A stretch of DNA of 64,000 nucleotides from Selaginella moellendorffii (taxonomy: Eukaryota > Streptophyta > Lycopodiopsida > Selaginellales > Selaginellaceae), in NCBI RefSeq assembly GCF_000143415.4, contig NW_003314292.1:319178-383177 (forward strand), given 5' to 3'. The notes beneath the pieces were generated by a model that worked only from the letters and a program-made list of their open reading frames with translations, made no database searches and had not been told where the DNA came from. This document shows, piece after piece, positions 21,421 through 33,351 of the stretch. Positions within the stretch are counted from its first letter, which is position 1; each line of letters opens with the position of its first letter. The position numbers were made by a program, and so were the translations under genes.

Positions 21421-24040
21421 TGTGGATAGTAGAGGGGAAGACTCCAAGGGAATTAATGTGACCAAGGATGGCTATATCTATGTGGTAAGTAATGATATAA
21501 GCTAGAGTGAATATGGATGGGTAAGTGGGGTGACTTGGTAAAGTGTTTAAAAGTTGGCTTTAGCTATTATATCGATGCTCTCAATTCAATAGATGACACT
21601 ATTTACTTAAATATTTTGCATGGCTTATCAAAACCTCACTATAGCCATATGGCTACGGCACCCTAGTAGTGAAAAGTGGGAAGAATACCTATAAAGCTTG
21701 TGTTAGGTAATAATTTGAAATGTTGTCCCAAAACCCCTAATAGTGCAAAGGAAGATGAGTGGTCCTTTTATTTAATAACCAAAGGTATGGTTATATGATG
21801 AGGAATTCTTAGAGGTTAGTGGGACTTAATAAAATGTTTTTGGGCTTTAATTTAGTGGTGGTGTTGGCAAACACTACTAAGGATGAAAAGAGATTTAATG
21901 GAAATCAAAGAAGGGATATTAGGGGCTTGTGTTCCCCCATATTTTAGTCTTAAGGATGCTAAAGAGTGATTATAAGATGATCACTCATGGATAGGATGGT
22001 TTAGTATTGGAGAGACAGGGCAATAGTATAAATAGTTTTAGACTATTAATAAAATAATAAGAATAAACATGACTTTAGCATGAAAGGTTTGTATGTCTGT
22101 GGTACTTTTGGGTGTTTAAAGTGGGATTTAGACACATGAAACGCTTAAACCAAGTGTGAAGAGAATGTGCATATGAAACCACCTTTGGGGTATTAATGAG
22201 TAACTCAAGCCAGAATAAAAACTGATAAAGGTTGTGAGTGAAACTTTTCCAAATGGTCAACAATATAATTAAGTGACTAAAGTATAGTAGCTAACAACTC
22301 CTTAAACTCCTTAATAGACTTCTATATTCCTATCTTCAATTATTTCTTTGGGTTCAAAGCTACTATCCTTCTTTGTAAGGTTGTTAGACCTTCAAGCCTA
22401 AAAAACTTTATTTCCCTTTTTTAAACTCTACATCAGTCTTTGAGAAGCTAGACTAAGCTGAGCATAAGTAGCAATAAAAATCCATAATTGCATGGGAAAA
22501 CAAAATGCATGAAATAGCTATTGGAAGATAAGTCTTCCATAGTAAACTTGACCTGTCAAAGAGCACTTACTATATTGTTTACTATATTGTCATGCAAGAA
22601 ACCTTTTCTTTTGTGGGTGTTTGTCACAATGCAATTTATAGCTATATTGCATTATACTCCCTCTATGTGAGGCTCATTTAACTTTTCAAGGTTGTGCCAT
22701 TTACTCATACTCAACTTAATCTCTAACTCATCCCTAGCCGGCCACAAGCTTCTACTTCTATTCTTTTGTTTCCATGCTTTAGCCCACAACTCAATATCTT
22801 GACATCTTAGACCATATCCTTATCTAAACTCTACTTGGGACTACTAAGTTCCTAATTAGCTATAAGTTTCTACCACCTTCCTTCTTCTATCCATCTTTCC
22901 ACTCCATCCCCCAACTAATCCACATATTGGGCACTTCTACTCCATTCCTACCTCTATTACATTATCGTATACATACTACCTTGTGAGACTTATATTGGTC
23001 CTTAACCAAGCTATTGTTGCTGGAAAATGCTTAAACAAGAATCCTTGTAGATACCGGAATCTTAGTGCTAGCTTGGGCATCTACTCCATGACTGCAACTT
23101 TCTCCTAGTCCTCAAATTCTTATAAACTTTCTACTACCACTATTCGTCTTTTTTGACAATAGATCATTGTCATTCATGTCCCCTACTTGAATCGAATCTA
23201 TCAATTTGACTCCACATTTGTGACAAACAGAGTGCAGTCTTCAAGTCCACATTGTGCAAATGCCTTGGAACTTTGTTACATACTTTCTCTACTCCTCCAT
23301 CTTCTACATGCATGAATCTCGCTCGGGCATTTGCCCTGGCTTGGCCCTCTTTTGGCTCGACCAGCCCATCATTGAGAGGCTGAGTGACTCAAAAAAACTC
23401 GTCTGTGAATTTCATCAAGGGAGTCTTTCAAAGAATTTGAGTTGTCTGTCCTCAACCAAGAAACCTTGTAGACTCGTAAACTCTTCTTCCCTTGTGCTTG
23501 AAGTTGCTATACCTCTTGATCAACTTGGTTCATGTCCCACACTTAATGTTGATCCATGGCATTGCAAGATACATGTCAATCTGTGGGGCAAATCCTTTGG
23601 AAGAACTTCAATGTCATAGAATTGATATCTAGCTCTTTTGCCATCAGGCACTACCACTTGTCAAGGCACTTGGTACAGCTACTACTTGCCGACGTTGTTT
23701 AGCCTTGTTGCCACTGCTTAGTGCCATTGCTTGGTGGTGCTGCTGCTTCGTGACTCTGCTACTGCCGTAGGACTTTGGAGCACCATTTGTGCTGCCACTT
23801 GAGCCTCCCTCCTAAATCCCACTTGTGTGCTGTGCCATGGTCCACACCGATGCCCTGGCCACTATGCTCCCATGCCCACCATGGTCGCTGCTGCCCATCC
23901 TCTCGTGCTCTGCCATGGTTGCTGTGGCCTCTCCTGTGCTGTGGTCCCTGCTCGCCCTCACTGCTTACAGCCCTAATCGAATTTCAAAACAAATTTGTGT
24001 ACTCATTAAAAGTAGGCTTAAAAGTGGTAAGTAGCCTTGT
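21421..24040. other. Gene-free stretch
   Basis: Long AT-rich repeat-like DNA. The longest frames (23254-23619 and 23775-24164, +) show no domain and no splice pattern. 23640-24000 is enriched in CTGCT/TGCTGC motifs. I see nothing that supports a gene, and no retroelement domain was recognised. Confidence 0.35.
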
Positions 24041-24135
24041 TTATTCTTATTACCATTTTCTAACATTTCATTTTCTGATATTAAAATATATTTATAAGGA
24101 AATTTATATAATATTCTCTATTTATTTTCTACAAC
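24041..24135 (+). repeat. Short direct repeat, copy 1
   Basis: TTCTTATTACCATTTTCTAA... is repeated at 24985-25088, where it lies just upstream of the lectin-like gene. Shared landmarks are ATTTTCTAACATTT and TATTTTCTACA(A/G)CTATTGA. Identity is high but not perfect over about 100 bp. Confidence 0.7.
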
Positions 24136-24884
24136 TATTGACTTCCCTTCTAAAAAGAGTCTAGCCTGAAAAACTGATAAGACAACACAAGTGACAACAT
24201 TATATTTCATCTAATTCTTATGGTTAAGACTAAATATTATAATAGTTTTAATGTTGAGGCGCATGGCAATTAATCCAATAGCGAGAGCTTGTGCTACTCA
24301 CAAGGTGGGCAACAATTGAACTTGCCGCTACTAGGCCATCTATAACAAGGCATCCCTTGACTGCTCTTTTGGCATTGACTCCAGTGTGACAACCAAAGAA
24401 AAAACTTCATCTTTTGTGTCACCAGCCCTTGGCCTTACTTGAAAATGGACAATTTAATACATCACGAAAAGTTAGAATTGTCATGAAAATCATCACTAAG
24501 CTGCAAGGCTGAGTCACCATAGAGTTTTGGTATTGTTTTCTTGCCGTGTGAATGATTCCCTTACGTGGCATCTGGGGCTATAGTGCATTGCAGCACCCTG
24601 ACACCCGCACCATAAGATTTCTCATGGTCCTTGCAGCCAGACGGGAAAATCCAATGGCCTCAAGTGTTCTGTGAATGTATGAGAGAGAGAGAGCTTAGTG
24701 TCGGTGATGTTTCTTTCCTGAGGCTTCTACAGGTCCTGCCCAAGCCTTGGTTCTTTGGAGCTGCATGTAGGCATGATTAATGCTCAAGGCCTCACAGAGC
24801 CCTCATGAATTGCTTTAATTTTCTAGTTAAAGTAAAAATATTCATTTGCTAAAATACAAATTAGCTTTGTGATAATTGTTTGTT

Positions 24885-24926
24885 AGTAAGTGTGTGTGTG
24901 TATGTGTGTGTCTATATATATATATA
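24885..24926 (+). repeat. TG/TA microsatellite
   Basis: A GTGTGTGTGTG run interrupted by TATG, then TCTATATATATATA. Simple sequence. Confidence 0.85.
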
Positions 24927-24984
24927 AACTTTTTAGATATTGTAGATAACAATAATATTAATTATTAATTTAAATGTTTTGTTT

Positions 24985-25088
24985 CTTCTTATTACCATTT
25001 TCTAACATTTAATTTTCCAATATTAAATTAAATTTATAATGACAGTGCTATATAACACTCACTTATAGTTATTTTCTACAGCTATTGA
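24985..25088 (+). repeat. Short direct repeat, copy 2
   Basis: Partner of 24041-24135. It ends about 65 bp before the first ATG of the lectin-like gene, so it could carry its promoter or mark an insertion boundary. Confidence 0.7.
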
Positions 25089-25154
25089 ATAAAAGTACTA
25101 ATTATAGTGTACACCTTAAATATAATATTAAGTATAAAGGGAAATATTTTTCTT

Positions 25155-26020
25155 ATGTCTTTTATTTATATTTCACTTTTATTAGGAATTAGTTTTAGTA
25201 TAGAATGTACAAAATTTGAATTTGGATATGAAGGAAGCACAAGTCCATCTGATATGCAAATTATTTTAAATGCTATTGATTCTATAATTTCAAGTATTAC
25301 TCAAGATGGAGTATATCCAGAAGCTTGGTCAAATGCTATTACATTACCTTTATCTATAGGAATAGTTGTCATAAAATTATCACGGTTTGCTGGAAAATCT
25401 CCAAATTGTGCATCAAATGGAAGCACAAATAAGATGGTACAAGGGCATACTATTTATGATAGCTTAAGAAATTTATTGGCTTACAACTCTTTTAAAATTT
25501 TAAAGGCAGCTGCAAGCTATGCAATAATAACTACAAAAAAGTATCAAATTTATTATAGTCGCGATGGTTCTTATGAACCAGAAATTACCAACACCCAAAA
25601 TTTAGAAACATTTGAGGATTGTGATATATTTAGAAGCACTCTTTATAGTGGTTTTAAGCATAAGCCTCATCATAATTTATATAAAAATGAATATTTATCA
25701 TCCCCAAATTCTAATGTCATTTTATTTTACATTTAAACTGTAACTTAGTTTTATATGTAGGGAGAAATAAGTTATGGCAAACTTTAACTACAAAAACAAC
25801 TATTACTCCATGCTATTTGACATTACAAAATGATGGCAATTTAGTGTTGTATTCACATATTAGTAAAGTTGAATGGTCTATAAATATATATTGTAACCCA
25901 CAACCAATTTGTATTTCACCAACTTATCTTAGCTTGCAAGATGATTGTAATTTAGTATTATATTCTTCAGTATCACCAAATATAAAATTGTGGTCAACAA
26001 AAACAATATGTAGAAAGTAG
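25155..26020 (+). pseudogene. Secreted protein with bulb-type lectin domain, frame broken
   Basis: The ATG at 25155 starts a 193-residue frame with a likely signal peptide (MSFIYISLLLGISF) and a middle region of about 130 residues that I cannot assign. Its layout faintly recalls KP4-like secreted domains, but the Cys pattern is absent. From about 25680 the translation turns into a bulb-type (GNA) mannose-binding lectin domain but changes frame near 25710. The signature repeats CNLVLYV, QNDGNLVLYS and QDDCNLVLYS follow, with a stop at 26018. A GT..AG intron placed there did not restore frame. It may be a decayed gene, a sequence error or an unrecognised intron. Base composition is much more AT-rich than the gene island that follows. 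Confidence 0.6.
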
Positions 26021-26065
26021 CATAAATTAATAGTTAGTAGTGAATAAATTAATAGTTAAAGAAAT

Positions 26066-26263
26066 AATGCAGCTAAATGATATGCCTACTGCCTACATTG
26101 CGTATCCTCGTGTGAGTGTTCTCGCTCTGGCTGCAGAGTGGACATTTTCACTCCCGCCTACTAAACGGAGCTGTTTGAAGCAGGCTGAAAACAAAGTCGT
26201 TGATGGAAGCACGTTCAGACCTCATAGATTTGAGATCCTAAACTCCTTAGCCAGCTCCTCTTG
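26066..26263 (+). pseudogene. Possible hAT transposase C-terminal remnant
   Basis: The translation runs from IAYPRVSVLALAAEWTFSLP through KVVDGSTFRPHRFEIL. Spacing and residues resemble the dimerisation region at the end of hAT transposases (P..S.LA...L..P...S...S, then V..RS.LRP..VE.L). No upstream transposase is visible. This is a motif-level judgement only. Confidence 0.3.
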
Positions 26264-26772
26264 ACGCTTCTGGACATGAGCCATAACATCATCCAGCTTC
26301 CAACTGAGAACTCTTATCACCATACAAATGCTTGTCCCAGATCTGTGGAGCCTTGATCTCAAATACTGCACTGGGAAAAATCCAGTGCCTGTCAATGTTC
26401 TTCTTGCAACATCTCACGTTCACTGTCTGGTGGGCATCTCAGACTCGCACTCGTTGCGAAAAGTTCGTCCCCGAGACGTCCCTGGTCAGGTTCTCCACAT
26501 TGGACGTCCACGAGATCCGCTGGACACCCGCCATGACAATCGTGGGCGCCTTGGATCAAGTCCCCTGCTAGAGGTGCTACATGACTGGCCTGTAATATCC
26601 TAACATTTGGCAAGCTTTTGAAACACCAGCTCCAGCAGGTATAGTGCAACCTCGCAATCGATCTTCTTCGTGCCACTCAACTTGGTCACAGGTCCTAGAA
26701 CAATCTCCACGAATAGATTGCATAGATGGAACTCCCCACATACATAAAGTTCCCAAAACCATTAAGCTTCCA
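26264..26772. other. Intergenic, short coding-like fragments
   Basis: About 500 bp between the transposon-like remnant and the PWD stop codon. On the minus strand (about 26560-26290) a run containing HWIFPSAVFEIKAPQIWDKH looks protein-like but has internal stops, so a decayed exon is possible. The PWD 3' UTR and terminator should also lie here. Confidence 0.3.
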
Positions 26773-29700
26773 TTATGGCTGTGGTCTGGCTTGGACAATG
26801 TAAATCTCCTCCCCTACCACACACCCTTCTATATCTTGCGGGCATCCAAAACTCTTCTCCAAAAACGTCCCTATAGCAGCAAGCCGCTGTCCCAGCGCCA
26901 CCGAGTACTCCAAGTCCACCGACAGCTTCTTGGTGCTGTAATCCACCACTCTCTTCGAAACCTTGCCATCCGCGACTCCATCTCTCCCCGCCACGAACTC
27001 CTCGCTAAAGTTTGCAAATGCCACCAGCTTGACACTGCCATCCACCTTGTTCGCCGACAGCCTCCACGGCGTTCCTCTGGTTCCAGAGGCCAGAGTTTCT
27101 CCCAAGCCCGCCGCTATTTCCCCCTGGACTATCTGAGCGTTTCGATCGATCGGATCCACCGTATGCAGGACAAAACTTAGATCCGGAGCCAGAAGTTCCT
27201 GAACTAGAACCGCCATTGATGCTGCCTTCTGTGGTACCTTTGCAACCCGCCTGCTAAGAACCGCTCTTCTCGTGTATAGAGAAGCCCACACCCCTGCTAC
27301 TGCCTTGCAAAAGTGTTCGGGCTCTGATAGCTTCACGTTGGGGATGGAGTCGTAAAGCCCGGCCCCTGACATGCCGGCTAGATCTTCTACGTTGGCGCTG
27401 GACCTGACGATAAGTCGTGCGTCGGATGAGAAGCCTTCCGCAATTTTGCTCATCGCAGACTTTGGCAATCTCTGTGACGATACCAGTTCGCGTAGCTGGT
27501 TGCAAATCCCATCGAGCTCACCCTCCTCAACCTGAGCTGTTTCCGTTTGCTCTAGCAAGTCGTGAAACGTATCCATACTCCCACTGCTTTCTAATGCCCC
27601 CTCCATTGATCCGAAAGGAATTACTAGCCCCGGTGGTACCAAAAACTTGCATGAAACGCCATTGTTTTGTTCTGCAAAGGCAAAAAACTAAAAACTTGCA
27701 CACAAAAATTGAAATACTTACCTTCAGCAGAGAGCTCGGCCAGCGTAGCTAGTTTCCCGCAAGCGCTCGATTTTGCACCTGCTGTCGCCAAATCTGCATC
27801 CTTGAGATCAAGGATAACTCCTGACGAGCTTTTGACCACCTACAAACGTATGTTTTCCCTTCCCAACATCAGCAGGTTGTAGCATAATCTTCTGATCCAA
27901 GACTGTCAACCATGGCACATAGCGCTCTCAACAAAACATGTACAACTACACCATTGACAGGGAAACAAGCAGTGGTAACACAGAAGCGAAGACTATACCT
28001 TGCTTTCAGAAACAGAGGCTTCATCATGGGCACCCTTTTCTGTTTCTCTGGCCGTGGAGCTTGCTCCCTGCTCCGCTCCTTGAGTCGACACACGAACACC
28101 TACAGAAGAAGACTCCAGCCTAAAAAGCTGACGTTAGAACGTAGCAGAAGTGACAACAATAGGCATACTTGATACTTTTACCAAGCAACGACCGCATTTC
28201 CTTGATTTTATCGTCGTCGTCGCACGTCACAAACACAACTTTCTCCTGCAGAACCACCGAGTAAGGACTCTGTCTGGATCATATTCTGCAGCATACCTGA
28301 CGAGCTCGCACACCGAGATGAGACAAATGAGGGAGCTCATGTTGAAGTATTACTCCGGCAACGTTGGGCCCAGCAGCGCGAACCTGCGCTATCGCATCTC
28401 ATAAAACATTTACTCGAGACAAAACTAGTATTACCTCCTCATCGCCGTCAGCTTGTTTCACCAGAAGTATAACTGGTCCCTCAGCTGACGAAGGCAGTGA
28501 TCCAGGAACAATTTTCTGGACCTGCAACAATTCACAAATCAAAATAATGCGCCGTTAAAAAGCCAGAGATGTCTTACCTCAAAAAGCTTTCCACACGCAA
28601 TGCCGGGCATAAGAACATCCCAACCTTCGGTATGTAAAACGAAACGAATAGCCTTCAGGAGCACCGTACATAGCTTCGAAAGCTGGAAAACAACACTGAA
28701 GGGGAAAACTAGAATAAAACGCCTCATACTAAAAACGAGTTTTCTACCTGGCCCTGATTTCTGCTTCGGCGTACGTCCGAACCGAATTCTCGGGGATCCC
28801 CAACGCATTTCCAAGGTTCTGTAAGATTGTATACGACTTCATCTAAAAGGAAGCATCTATCTTTTACCTGTGCACGCTTTGGATACAGTTTAAGGAGCAA
28901 GTCTGAATATGTTTCGGCCATCCGATGCGTTCGATCTAATGTGGCTTTTAATCTTAAACCCCACATCCTGATATCCTCCTCACTCCCTAAAGACCAGCTC
29001 AGATTAGAAAACATATATAGAATTATTGACATACCTTTACCGCAAATGCCATCCTTTTCCCAAGTCATGAGTTCATTCTCTATAGCAAGACATTCAGCTT
29101 GCTGCCATCCAGACAAACCTAGCTGTCGAATGCCCAGAACAACTCCACCCAGCGGTTGCTTCCATTTGCTAGTACTTTTAGATTGGATTTCTCCGCTCAA
29201 AGATTTTGCTCCACCAGAGCTATCCATGGCATTTAGAAATCTGAGAGATTTGCAATGTTCATCAGTACACTAAATCTTATCAAACCATCGTTTTCACCTG
29301 CTCAACACGACGAAAAAGTAGTCCTCAAGGCCAATCTCGGAAAGACGCCACTACAAAACAAGAAGCTGACTGATACGCAAATACTCATCTGCAGCCTTTA
29401 CCTTTTGCCGCATGGCAATAGCATCGTCGGACGCATCATTTCTTAGTCCACTTTCGAGGCCCTTCAAAAGAACAGCCCGAAGTCCCGTCAAAGCATGCAT
29501 GGCACCGATTAGCATGTCCGAATTTCCACCATCCCCCACTTCGTCCAGTTTCTGCAAGAGTACGTGAGATATTAAAATTTATATAAAAAATAAAACAGAG
29601 AATGAACTTTGCACCTTCTTCTTTTCCATGAAATTATCCATCACGGAAAGTTGTTGCTCATCTAGTGATGGACGCAGCCCATCCAAACGTTCAGTCAAAC

Positions 29701-31394
29701 TAAAAAGGCACTATGTTAATACCTGAAATGTGCATAACTAAAGCAACGACTAGTACCTGCTAGCATTGAAGAAGTCCTTGAGCTCACCGTGAAAGATCTT
29801 GAGTTGCTCAACAAACGCCGCACTGTACTCTCCCGGTGTCTTGGTCACACGAGCTAATAATGCTTCTGTCGCAACCAAATCTTCCGGACCAGCATTTCTG
29901 TGCAGTTTGTTCTGGATTGTATGCTTTATCTCTTGCTACTTTTACAAATACACCACGTCATTAGTCAAAACGAAGTTGAATGTTCACAAATACCTTTAGA
30001 TCGTGAGGGATATCATTTCTGTGAGCAATATCCCTTATACGTGTCAAAGGAACGGCCGCTGTGAACTCAGCCTTAAATGATGGCAAGCAAGGATGGATAT
30101 TTCTGATCACAACACGTTCCTAAAAACCAGAACGTTAACCAAGAGAAGTAACTTATGTAAAATAAAACCTCTGTTGTTGTTGTTGTTGTCTTGTCCGAAT
30201 AAATGCTTTCAAGCTCCCGAAAAATCATCCGCGAGATTTCGGCATGTTTCTTGGGTCGATAATGACCACCATCTTCAAAACATTGTATTTGACCTGTACT
30301 TATCCACTGCAGAAACACAAAGAAACTTAGAAGCTCATCCATATTCTCTACCTAGAATCCAGTCTACCTTAAGATAAGTAGAAGAATAAACAAGAGCGTC
30401 CAGTCGATCAGCCTTGCCTAGATCATCTGTTAGAAGCTCCCGGACAACTTCCAACTGCACCGCACAGAAAGAAAAAACACGGAATTAGCTGAGCATCTGT
30501 TGCATTTAGAAGAGTACCTTTCGCCACCAATTACCAGACTTTTTATCTCCTTCCACGATGCGCAGCACCGCACCATCTAGACCTGCGGTTTCCCATTTCC
30601 CTCCTTGCCTGCTCGTGTGCTCGTTAGCTTTCATGAAGGCAACGTTTTTGCCTTGCCATCCTTGCGAAAAAGACATATCACCATCGCTTGAAGCAGTCAC
30701 GGTTTCCTTGGCCTTCTCCTTTTTATCTTTCTTTTCATGCACGGGCGCCTCGACATGAGCTTCCGCAGAAGCACCGTTAGTCGTCACCACCAAATCAGGA
30801 TTCTCCCACTGAGACACTATTTCGCTCCCTCCGCTGGGAACGTCTAGCACACGGTTGGGACCTTCCTCCCACGTAAGTCTTCCATCTCCGGCCACAATGA
30901 CGTACTTAAACTCAGCTCGATCGCCCGGACTCGCCTCAATGTCCGCCACCCAACCGGACTCCGTCCATGTCATGCTCACGTGATTTTTCCAAGACCCCAT
31001 GAAATCGGCCGAGCCTATGACAGCGTGATGCTCCCCAAACTTGACTTGATGATCCAATCTAAGCCTGAGTTTCACCTTGCCACCGTGACACCTGACAATC
31101 ATCTTCCCTTTCCTGGAGAACAAAAACCAGAGTATGTGAGCTCATTCTCTCCCTGCTTTGAGAAAATCCGAAGAAATACCTGGTAGCACATTGTAACTGG
31201 CAGGATCGGAGCTCATTCCTCCACATTCCCTGGCGGTGCCAAAGCACAACGACGAGGCCGGTCTTCTGGCTGGAAACCCTACCTCGCAGCGCCGGATTCC
31301 ACACAAACCTCGACTGCGCCGCGATGCAAACTCTCGTGTCGGAGATCGGCCTGACCGCCATCGGCATTGCGCCGGACAGAGAATGCAGCGCCAT
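26773..31394 (-). CDS. PWD: Phosphoglucan, water dikinase (starch phosphorylation)
   Basis: PWD (GWD3) transfers the beta-phosphate of ATP to C3 of glucose units in pre-phosphorylated starch, needed for starch breakdown in plastids. I count 19 exons. The first (31394-31180) encodes a basic Ser/Arg-rich leader fitting a transit peptide; the start ATG GCG at 31394 is the first in-frame Met. Exon 2 (31112-30518) holds a CBM20 starch-binding domain. Exons 5-6 carry the very conserved [19 protein letters not shown] stretch. Exon 15 (28383-28297) carries the phosphohistidine site [13 protein letters not shown]; the catalytic His codon is 28318-28320. The last exon (27671-26773) is the ATP-grasp nucleotide-binding domain ([30 protein letters not shown]), ending in YIVQARPQP. 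All domains are present, so it is probably functional. Exons 16-18 (about 28250-27720) are less certain. Confidence 0.95.
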
Positions 31395-31678
31395 CGCAGG
31401 CGCCTTCACTCTTCCCGCGCCTCCATCCCTCCCAAATCAATCCCTAAATTCCAGAAAGATCGAAGGCAATGAGAGATATTGCGCTTCAAAAGAAATGAGC
31501 CAGCATTGGGTGCCACGTGTCGCACTGTGATGGATGGACGTGTTCTTTGTGACAATTGTTTTTTGCTCTAAAGCGACAATAGCATTGTTTGATTCGCGTA
31601 CCGGTAAACTTCTTATACCGTACCGTTCTTGCTGATCATAGGAAAATCAAAACAAAACAATGAGCTGGTTTCACATGA
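31395..31678. other. Intergenic between PWD start and GDSL stop
   Basis: 284 bp separating two minus-strand genes. It must contain the PWD promoter and the 3' end of the GDSL gene. I see no clear TATA box or repeat. Confidence 0.4.
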
Positions 31679-33213
31679 TCATATAGAGGCCAGCGTACGA
31701 ATGTTCACGGGATAAACATCCTCTAGCGTACCGTTCCACCATCGATGTGCTGCGATGCTATTGAAGGCCTGCGAGGGATGGACCATGTCCCAGAACATAA
31801 AGTTGGATGGCTTCTCGCAAAATTCGCCACCGTCGAAGCACCATCTCCACGGCTGGTTGAGCGGGCAGCATCCTTGTACAGTGTTGCTAAATCCTGGAAG
31901 AAAGAACCAAGTTTGAGTCACACCACTGGAGCTGTGCTAAGTTACTGCATTGCAATCCAAAAAAGCCAATGAGCAAGCAAACACTGGCACTCAAACAAAA
32001 GCACTGAATCACTGAGCTCTTTGTTGGTAAATTCTGGAAGAAAATGCTAAGTTTGAATCCAACCACTGAAGCTGTCCTAAGTTCCTGTAATCCAATCAAT
32101 GAGCAAGCAAACACTGGAACTAAAACAAAAGCACTGCCATGGAAACGAGAAGAAAACAGTGCGATCACACAATTTTTAAGTGGATGAATGACGTACCGTA
32201 AGCGTGAGGATTGGACTTGACTTGGAGCATCAGACCTTCCATGTTGGCTGTGACAATGCGAGCTCCTCTCATGGAAATTCTCAAGCTGTCGAGGACCGAC
32301 GCGAGGCCGAGGTTGAAAGACAAGGCCGCGTTCATGCCAGCTGAACCGCAACGTCCTAAACGTTGGTTCATTGGTATACATCCCACAGCACTCAGGTTCA
32401 CAACCACGAACTTCCGAGCTCCCAACCGGTACAGCCTCTAGAAACACGGTAGAAATCACTAGAAGCTCGCGGAGGATCATCAAAAGTACCTCGAGCTGGA
32501 GAGCAAATTCCACCAGCAATCCGTCACGAAGGTCTATAGGAAGCTCCGTCCGGAAACGAAGAACGAAATTGTTGACATCGTTGTTGGCAGTGCAAATGTA
32601 GAAAATGGAGCGAGAGATGAGACTCATGGCACGCATTGGTCCAAGCCTGCGTACCAATCTAGACTGGACTTCTCGAAAACCATCCACTTGGTTTGCAAAC
32701 GATAGAACAAAGCCCTGCAAAAAGAATTCGCGAAAGCTGAGTTTGAGGATAGACATCCAAGAAATACGACAACGCTGATCATAGAACTCACTTACTTGCC
32801 CCGTCCATCGACCAATCCCCGAGCTGGCGGATCCGAAACTCACACCTTGAGTGATGTTGTCACCAGCGCTGAGATATGGGGGTGGAAATGGAAGTCCCAA
32901 GAGCGAAGCTGTGAAAAAAAATCTACACAGGTTAGAGAAATTCATGAAAGTGAAGAGAGGAAGAGAAATCCATGAAAACGAAGATTTCTTACGAACCTAG
33001 AAAGTCGGGGATGAGCTTTCCATCGCAAAACCGCCCAGTTGCGGCGTGATTGTCGAAATTGTAGCCATAGGGAGGATGATTTGCCCTCGCGATCGTCGGC
33101 AGCATGTTGTTGTTGCCGGAATCGACGAGCGAGTCGCCAAATGCGAAGAGCGCCGGGACGATTTGCGCGCTCGCCATTCCCAGCAAGAACGCGAGCACCA
33201 CGAGCGCCCACAT
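31679..33213 (-). CDS. GDSL esterase/lipase
   Basis: A secreted SGNH-type hydrolase. Five exons: 33213-32997, 32908-32796, 32714-32490, 32437-32197, 31893-31679. They sum to 336 residues in frame, normal for the plant family. The N-terminus is a signal peptide ([14 protein letters not shown]). Block I is [12 protein letters not shown], with the catalytic Ser. The oxyanion Gly block is in exon 2 ([11 protein letters not shown]), the Asn block reads ANNDVNNF, and the catalytic Asp/His pair is WDMVHPSQ near the C-terminus. The substrate cannot be told from sequence; plant members act on cutin, lipids or acylated sugars. It is divergent from GBP, with 138 bp between the start codons. Confidence 0.9.
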
Positions 33214-33351
33214 TGCCGATCCCAGCCACTCTCACAAAGAGACCGCATTCTCCCCTCCAAAAGAAAAGAAGAAAAAAGAAACCCTAGGAGGTTGAAAGAG
33301 TGTGAGCTCATGCCTTCTCCATTTACCTATTTCTAGGGCTCCAGTCCAGCA
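33214..33351. promoter_or_regulatory. Shared divergent promoter region
   Basis: 138 bp between the start codons of the GDSL gene (-) and GBP (+). Both promoters or 5' UTRs must lie here or overlap the opposite gene. It contains a purine-rich run (AAAAGAAAAGAAGAAAAAAG near 33260) and an AAACCCTAGG telobox-like motif. No TATA box is evident. Confidence 0.5.

Noticed and set aside
23254-24164. Two + frames of about 120-130 codons
   Set aside because: No domain, no splice pattern and low-complexity Cys/Leu/Ser composition from CTGCT-rich sequence.
25155-25736. Firm assignment of the N-terminal lectin-gene domain to the KP4-like family
   Set aside because: Only a vague spacing resemblance; the Cys pattern that defines that fold is missing, so no function is claimed.
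26644-27180. 178-codon + frame antisense to PWD
   Set aside because: Lies opposite the ATP-grasp exon of PWD; the minus strand has clear homology.
31887-32945. 352-codon minus-strand frame
   Set aside because: It runs through introns and exons of the GDSL gene in mixed frames. Only the spliced model carries the GDSL motifs in order.
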